Positions 30,721-35,104 of a stretch of DNA of 35,104 nucleotides are shown here, piece after piece; position 1 is the first letter of the stretch, and every line of letters starts with the position of its first letter. The DNA is taken from NCBI GenBank assembly GCA_902788995.1, contig CADAMO010000023.1:1-35104 (forward strand), read 5' to 3'. The position numbers and the translations under genes were made by a program. Origin of the DNA: Oscillospiraceae bacterium (GTDB taxonomy: Bacteria > Bacillota > Clostridia > Oscillospirales > Acutalibacteraceae). Under the pieces are notes generated by a model. It was not told where the DNA came from. It searched no databases and saw only the letters and a list, made by a program, of their open reading frames with translations.

Positions 30721-32082
30721 TCAGTCCTCAAAAATGAGCGTGATAACGCTTTTTGCGGGCAGAAAGAAGAGCCGCTCCGCGTCCGTTTCCGAAAGATCGT
30801 GTGTCGGGTCGGTGAGATAGACCGCTTTCGGGGCGGTTGGCAGCAGGATATGCCGCCCCGCGCCGGGGTTGGCGACCACCGCGACGGTCCTGCCGTTCTT
30901 CATGAACGCCGCGCAGGAAAGGCCGTTCCCCGCGTCGGCTTTGATGCGTACGCTTCCCGGCTCGATGAACTTCGTGAAATTGCCGAAGGCGTAATAGCGC
31001 TTGGTGGTCTCAAAGGTGCGGCTGTCGTCGTTTTCATAGAGCAGCCCGTCGCAGTAATCCACGTTGGAAACCGCGATCCACAGCTGCCACGCGGTCACGT
31101 TCAGCAGCGTCAGGTCCTCGAGAATGACCTTCGTCTGTTCCAGCGCGGAATCCATGCCGTAGTCCCTGCCGCCCTTCATGTGGGTCCATTCGCTGGTGCG
31201 CACGGCCACGCCCGGGTAACACAGGTCCATAAACGCCCGGTAGCGTCTGAGAAAGGAGGCGCGGGAGGGCATGAGCTTCGCCGCCAGCGGGATGTTCGGC
31301 GTGAGGAAGTAGGAATGCACGTCCACCGCGTCCACCCGGCGGCGGACGGCCTTGTCGTGCAGCATCACCGCGGAATAGGTCTTGTTGAACCAGCGGACGT
31401 CGCCGTTCTCCGCGCCGGAGAGTTTCAGCTCCTTCAGGGCGGGGCGTTTGTCCATCTCCCGGGCGAAGACCTTCATCAGTTCATACACCTGATGGGGGCG
31501 GTAGTGACAGCCCTCCTGTCCGCCGGTCCACACCCACACGGGCTCGTTGACCGGCGAGACGGACTTCACCGGCACCCCCTCCGCCAGGAAGTGCTCAGCG
31601 CAGTCGAGGCAGTAGCGGGCGAAGTCGCCGTAGTGCGCCCGGGACAGATTGGTGCGCCCGGCCTTTTCCAGATGGGCCATGCCGTTGCGGGTCCAGCGCT
31701 CCGGCGGGGAGTTGACAAAGAGGATCACCTCGTCCGCGCCGCGCTTCACGGCCTCCTTCATCATCCACACGGCGTTGGCGTCCCGGCCCCAGTCGTAGTC
31801 CGTTTCGCTCACGTCGAAGCTCTCCGCCCGGCGGCATTCATGGTCGTAGCGGCCCTTGCCGCTCTGCATGGAGCCGGCGCCGAGGTTATAGCGATAGCAG
31901 CGCACGCCGATGCCCTTGGCCGGGTCGAACAGCAGCTGAGCCACCCGTTCGCGTTTTGGCAGGCCGCTGGCTTCGTCGGTCTCCTCCCAGCCGCCCACCA
32001 CCTGCGCCCACCAGGCGCCGCTGACGCCGAAGCGGTCAAAGGTCTGATAGGTTTTCTTCCTGTCGAGGATCAGTCGGTTCAT
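30721..32082 (-). CDS. Glycoside hydrolase family 30-like enzyme (intracellular)
   Basis: About 453 residues with a (beta/alpha)8 barrel and a C-terminal beta domain. The likely acid/base Glu is in SPVNEPVWVW (about residue 180) and the nucleophile Glu in VRTSEWTHMKGG (about residue 300). QTFDRFGVSGAWW, YRYNLGAGS and NSPPERWTRNG are typical of GH30. No signal peptide is present, so the substrate must be imported, presumably by the permease encoded next. ATG 32082 is preferred over a TTG seven codons upstream because AAGAAGG precedes it. It is the first gene of the operon. The sugar (xylosyl, fucosyl, glucosyl or galactosyl) cannot be fixed by eye. Confidence 0.85.
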   Translation of the reverse strand: MNRLILDRKKTYQTFDRFGVSGAWWAQVVGGWEETDEASGLPKRERVAQLLFDPAKGIGVRCYRYNLGAGSMQSGKGRYDHECRRAESFDVSETDYDWGRDANAVWMMKEAVKRGADEVILFVNSPPERWTRNGMAHLEKAGRTNLSRAHYGDFARYCLDCAEHFLAEGVPVKSVSPVNEPVWVWTGGQEGCHYRPHQVYELMKVFAREMDKRPALKELKLSGAENGDVRWFNKTYSAVMLHDKAVRRRVDAVDVHSYFLTPNIPLAAKLMPSRASFLRRYRAFMDLCYPGVAVRTSEWTHMKGGRDYGMDSALEQTKVILEDLTLLNVTAWQLWIAVSNVDYCDGLLYENDDSRTFETTKRYYAFGNFTKFIEPGSVRIKADAGNGLSCAAFMKNGRTVAVVANPGAGRHILLPTAPKAVYLTDPTHDLSETDAERLFFLPAKSVITLIFED

Positions 32083-32174
32083 ATCATGCCTTCTTTCCGG
32101 CAACCGCCGCCCGGCGTTTGCCTGTCATGGGGAACTGCATGGGTCGCCTCAGTCTGAGAACGCTGTTTAAGCTT

Positions 32175-32203
32175 ATCATAACAAACCCGCGCGGAAAAGG
32201 CAA
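32175..32203 (-). promoter_or_regulatory. Promoter of the sugar operon
   Basis: On the minus strand TTGCCT (32203-32198) and TATGAT (32180-32175) are 17 bases apart, about 95 bases before the GH30 start. The promoter overlaps the hairpin at 32183-32230. No other gene is seen in 32083-32262. Confidence 0.6.
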
Positions 32204-32230
32204 GGATAAACCGCTTTTCCGCACGGGTTT
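32183..32230. terminator. Large hairpin after the LRR protein gene
   Basis: Two 17-base arms (32183-32199 and 32214-32230) pair with a single mismatch and are flanked by A/T runs on both sides. It ends the LRR gene on the minus strand, 33 bases after its stop. The same bases carry the -35 region and spacer of the sugar-operon promoter. Confidence 0.65.
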
Positions 32231-32262
32231 TCAGATTCACAAAATCCTGTTCTTGTGTTGTT

Positions 32263-35104
32263 TTATGGTTTCCACTTTTCGGGATCTTCCAATCCCACGC
32301 TGGCGCGGAGGATCAGCCGCGCGTCGGCGGAGGTGACCTTGCCGTCGCGGTCCACGTCGCAGGCGAGATACCCGGCGGAATCCTTCGCCACGTCGCCCTT
32401 TTCCGTCAGCCCGACGGAAGCCCGCAGCGCCAGCCGCGCGTCGGCGGCGGTGATGCTGCCGTCCCCGTCCACGTCGCCGGGGGCTTGCGTCGGGGCGACG
32501 GTAGTGACCATCACCGGATCGGATTTCTCCGCAGTCAGGGTCTTTTCCGCGGTCACGGCGGCGGCCTCCACCGCCAGCGCGTAGGCGGTCGCGGGCGTTA
32601 GCCCCGTGACCTCACAGGGAGCCTGTGTGACCGTGGCCAGCAGCTCATAGGTCTGCGTCTCCGCACTCATGCCGTACACCCGGTATTCCGTGGCGCCCTT
32701 GGCCGGTTTCCATTGCAGTGTGACGGAACGGTCGCCGGTTTTGACGACCTCCACGCCGGTCACCGTCTGCGGGGTCAGCATCGCGCCGAAGTGTTTGCGC
32801 GCGCCGGTAAGGGCTTCGTTTCCGGTCTTTACGCCGATGGAAGCCCATTCGTCCGCCGTGCCGTTAAAAAACACGTCGTTAAGTCCCGCGCAGCCGGAAA
32901 ACGCGTTTTCCTCGATCATGCCCATATCGTTGGACATGGTGACCGTAGCTAAAGAAGCGCAGCCGGAGAAAGTATGTTTGCCGATGCGGTCCACGCCGTA
33001 GGGGATCGTCACCGCCGTCAAAGCATGACAATCCATAAACATCCGTTCCGGAAGCGCCACCGCGCCCCCGCCGCAGACTGCAGTTGTCAGATTGTTGCAG
33101 CGAACAAAGCACTCCTCGCCCAGTGAATTGATGCGGCTGGGAATGCGGATCTCCGTCAGATTCTGATTGTCGGCAAAGGCTTCGTCCGCAATTGCCGTGA
33201 CGGTCTCCGGGAAGGCGAACGTTGTTCCTTCCTTCGCAAAGGGGTATTTGATCAGTTCTGTTTTCTCTTTGTTGTACAAAACGCCGTCTTCGGAGGAATA
33301 GAAAGAATTGTTCTCTGTAACGGTGTATGAGGTAAGAGCGCTGCAATTGTCAAAAGCAGACGCTTTAATGCTCGTCGCCCCGTCTGTGATCACAACCGTT
33401 TTCAAGCTTTTCTTCGGTATGGTCATCCCGGAAACGGTAAACAGTTCGATCGGTTTTCCTATCGTCATCGTTTCGATCTCGCAGTCGTAAAACGCGCCTC
33501 TCCCGATGCTCGTCACGCCGTTTCCGATCTTCACCGAGGTCAGCCCCGTGCAGCCGTAAAACGCGGAATTCCCGATGCTCGTCACGCTGTCCGGGATGGT
33601 CACCGAGGTCAGCCCCGTGCAGTATTCAAACGCGCGATACCCGATGCTTGTTACGCTGTCCGGGATCGTCACCGAGGTCAGCCCCGTGCAGCCGGAAAAC
33701 GCGCCACCTCCGATGCTCGTCACGCTGTTTCCGATCGTCACCGAGGTCAGCCCCGTGCAGCCGTAAAACGCGGAATTCCCGATGCTCGTTACGCTGTCCG
33801 GTATCGTTATTGACATCAGCCCCGTGCAGCCGGAAAATGCGGATCCTCCAATTCTCGTCACGCTGTCCGGGATGACAAGATTGATTACTTCGTTTCCGTT
33901 CAGGAACAGATGATGTGCATAAGAAAGCGGATTGGATCCAAATGAGATATGACACCAAGATTCTAAACTGTTGATGTTTACACGTTGCAGTCCTGTGCAG
34001 CCGTAAAACGCGTAATCCCCGATGCTCGTCACGCTGTCCGGGATTGTCACCGACGTCAGCCCCGTGCAGCCGTAAAACGCGTCTTTCCCGATGCTCGTCA
34101 CACCGTTCCCGATCGTCACCGATGTCAGCCCCGTGCAGCCGCGAAACGCGGAATCCCCGATGCTTGTTACGCTGTCCGGGATCGTCACCGACGTGAGTTT
34201 TGTGCAGCCGGAAAACGCTTCATACCCGATGCTCGTCACGCCGTCCGGGATAACCAGCTTTGTCACTTCTTTGCCGTTCAGATACAGATGATGGGCATAA
34301 GACAGCGGATTGGAATCATAATCGCTGAAAGAAATCCCGCACCATGCTTTTATGCTTTTGATATGGACCTGTTTCAGCTCCTTGCAGCCGTAAAACGCGT
34401 CTTCCCCGATGCTCGTCACGCTGTCCGGGATCGTCACCGACGTCAGCCCCGTGCAGCCGGAAAACGCGTATGCATTGATGCTCGTCACCCCGTCTGTGAT
34501 TACAACTGTTTTCAGGTTATCTTTTGGTATGGCCATCTTGGAAACGGTAAACTGTTCGATCGGCTTTCCGACCGTCAGCGTTTCAATGGCAGTGCAGCCT
34601 TCAAACGCGTAACCCCCGATGCTCATCACGCTGTCCGGGATCGTCACCGACGTCAGCCCCTTGCAGCCGGAAAACGCGCGATACCCGATGCTCGTCACGC
34701 TGTCCGGGATCGTTACCGACGTCAGCCCCGTGCAGCCGGAAAACGCGCCACCTCCGATGCTCGTTACGCTGTCCGGTATCGTTATTGACATCAGCCCCGT
34801 GCAGCCGGAAAACGCGGAACTACCGATGCTCGTTACGCTGTCCGGCATCGTCACCGACGTCAGCCTCGTGCAGCCGTAAAACGCGTCTTCCCCGATGCTC
34901 GTCACGCTGTTTCCGATCGTCACCGACGTGAGTTTTGTGCAGCCGGAAAACGCGGAATTCCCGATGCTCGTCACGCCGTTCCCGATCGTCACCGACGTCA
35001 GCCCCGTGCAGCCGGAAAATAAGTATTCCCCGATTCTCGTCACGCTGTCCGGGATGGTAACCTGCTTGATTTTGGTATCATAGACGGTTTGAATCATTGT
35101 TTTT
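32263..35104 (-). CDS. BspA-type leucine-rich-repeat surface protein with Fn3 and dockerin-like modules (5' end outside the window)
   Basis: At least 946 residues; the frame is open to the window edge, so the ATG at 35097 is probably internal and the signal peptide lies beyond. Residues ~10-745 are more than twenty LRR_5 repeats of ~23 residues with the pattern IPDSVTSIGxxAFxGCTGLTSVT. Two larger inserts recur: WCxISF…NPLSYAHHLxLNG and KPIExFTVSxMxIPKxxLKTVVITDG. A fibronectin type III domain follows (VTGVEVVKTGDRSVTLQWKPAKGATEYRVYG…), then a dockerin-like pair, GDVDGDGSITAADARLALRA and CDVDRDGKVTSADARLILRA. It is likely exposed at the surface and binds host or polymer ligands. The repeats are near-identical in DNA, so copy number may vary. 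Confidence 0.9.
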   Translation of the reverse strand, partial: KTMIQTVYDTKIKQVTIPDSVTRIGEYLFSGCTGLTSVTIGNGVTSIGNSAFSGCTKLTSVTIGNSVTSIGEDAFYGCTRLTSVTMPDSVTSIGSSAFSGCTGLMSITIPDSVTSIGGGAFSGCTGLTSVTIPDSVTSIGYRAFSGCKGLTSVTIPDSVMSIGGYAFEGCTAIETLTVGKPIEQFTVSKMAIPKDNLKTVVITDGVTSINAYAFSGCTGLTSVTIPDSVTSIGEDAFYGCKELKQVHIKSIKAWCGISFSDYDSNPLSYAHHLYLNGKEVTKLVIPDGVTSIGYEAFSGCTKLTSVTIPDSVTSIGDSAFRGCTGLTSVTIGNGVTSIGKDAFYGCTGLTSVTIPDSVTSIGDYAFYGCTGLQRVNINSLESWCHISFGSNPLSYAHHLFLNGNEVINLVIPDSVTRIGGSAFSGCTGLMSITIPDSVTSIGNSAFYGCTGLTSVTIGNSVTSIGGGAFSGCTGLTSVTIPDSVTSIGYRAFEYCTGLTSVTIPDSVTSIGNSAFYGCTGLTSVKIGNGVTSIGRGAFYDCEIETMTIGKPIELFTVSGMTIPKKSLKTVVITDGATSIKASAFDNCSALTSYTVTENNSFYSSEDGVLYNKEKTELIKYPFAKEGTTFAFPETVTAIADEAFADNQNLTEIRIPSRINSLGEECFVRCNNLTTAVCGGGAVALPERMFMDCHALTAVTIPYGVDRIGKHTFSGCASLATVTMSNDMGMIEENAFSGCAGLNDVFFNGTADEWASIGVKTGNEALTGARKHFGAMLTPQTVTGVEVVKTGDRSVTLQWKPAKGATEYRVYGMSAETQTYELLATVTQAPCEVTGLTPATAYALAVEAAAVTAEKTLTAEKSDPVMVTTVAPTQAPGDVDGDGSITAADARLALRASVGLTEKGDVAKDSAGYLACDVDRDGKVTSADARLILRASVGLEDPEKWKP

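Noticed and set aside
33500-35060. CRISPR-like regular repeats
   Set aside because: The repeats are contiguous 69-bp in-frame coding units of the LRR protein, with no unique spacers and no cas genes.
34091-35083. Short plus-strand frames of repeated MLVTLSGIVTDVSPVQPENA type
   Set aside because: They are translations of the opposite strand of the LRR repeats; the minus-strand frame is continuous and has LRR, Fn3 and dockerin-like domains.

Overview
The window looks like a chromosomal piece of a GC-rich member of the Clostridia, most likely Oscillospiraceae/Ruminococcaceae. The reasons are AGGAGG-type ribosome sites, an Asn T-box, dockerin-like modules, a BspA-type leucine-rich-repeat protein, and an arginine-based polyamine cluster that also carries carboxyspermidine genes. 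No phage, plasmid or CRISPR genes are visible. This placement is inference from gene content.

Layout. (1) 1-3130: the end of an iron-sulfur serine dehydratase subunit, a secreted dockerin-like protein, and a divergent pair on the minus strand (aldo/keto reductase, glycyl-radical activase). (2) 3233-10022: a polyamine block. After a long structured leader come arginine decarboxylase (split by an apparent frameshift), spermidine/aminopropyl synthase, agmatinase, a palindrome-rich repeat element, then carboxynorspermidine dehydrogenase and decarboxylase. (3) 10439-12060, minus: an ECF sigma factor and its membrane partner. (4) 12195-15447: a methionine-uptake operon, preceded by a short leader peptide with the run MCMCMM and a terminator that has a competing pairing. 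Its binding lipoprotein MetQ has its two halves in swapped order. (5) 15595-20145: a hairpin-rich repeat, a CapA-like protein, then an Asn T-box controlling asnS and probably asnA. (6) 20165-24821: free-methionine sulfoxide reductase, EngB GTPase, metF and B12-dependent metH. (7) 24918-32203, minus: a sugar operon reading GH30 enzyme, GPH-type permease, an uncharacterised TIM-barrel protein, a ribulose-phosphate-epimerase-like enzyme and a ribokinase-like kinase. (8) 32263-35104, minus: a large LRR/Fn3/dockerin surface protein cut by the window edge.

Three themes connect the genes. Polyamines: arginine to agmatine, putrescine and spermidine by two possible routes. Methionine: uptake, repair of the oxidised amino acid, and synthesis from homocysteine. 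Surface and sugar use: secreted dockerin/LRR proteins plus an intracellular glycosidase operon.

The intergenic DNA is unusual. A family of GTAG-headed hairpins, mostly in inverted pairs (REP/REPIN-like), occurs at several places. Two larger elements are built of successive perfect hairpins whose arms are diverged inverted copies with compensatory stem changes. The strongest candidates for something undescribed are the Met/Cys leader-peptide attenuator, the circularly permuted MetQ and the covarying hairpin arrays.
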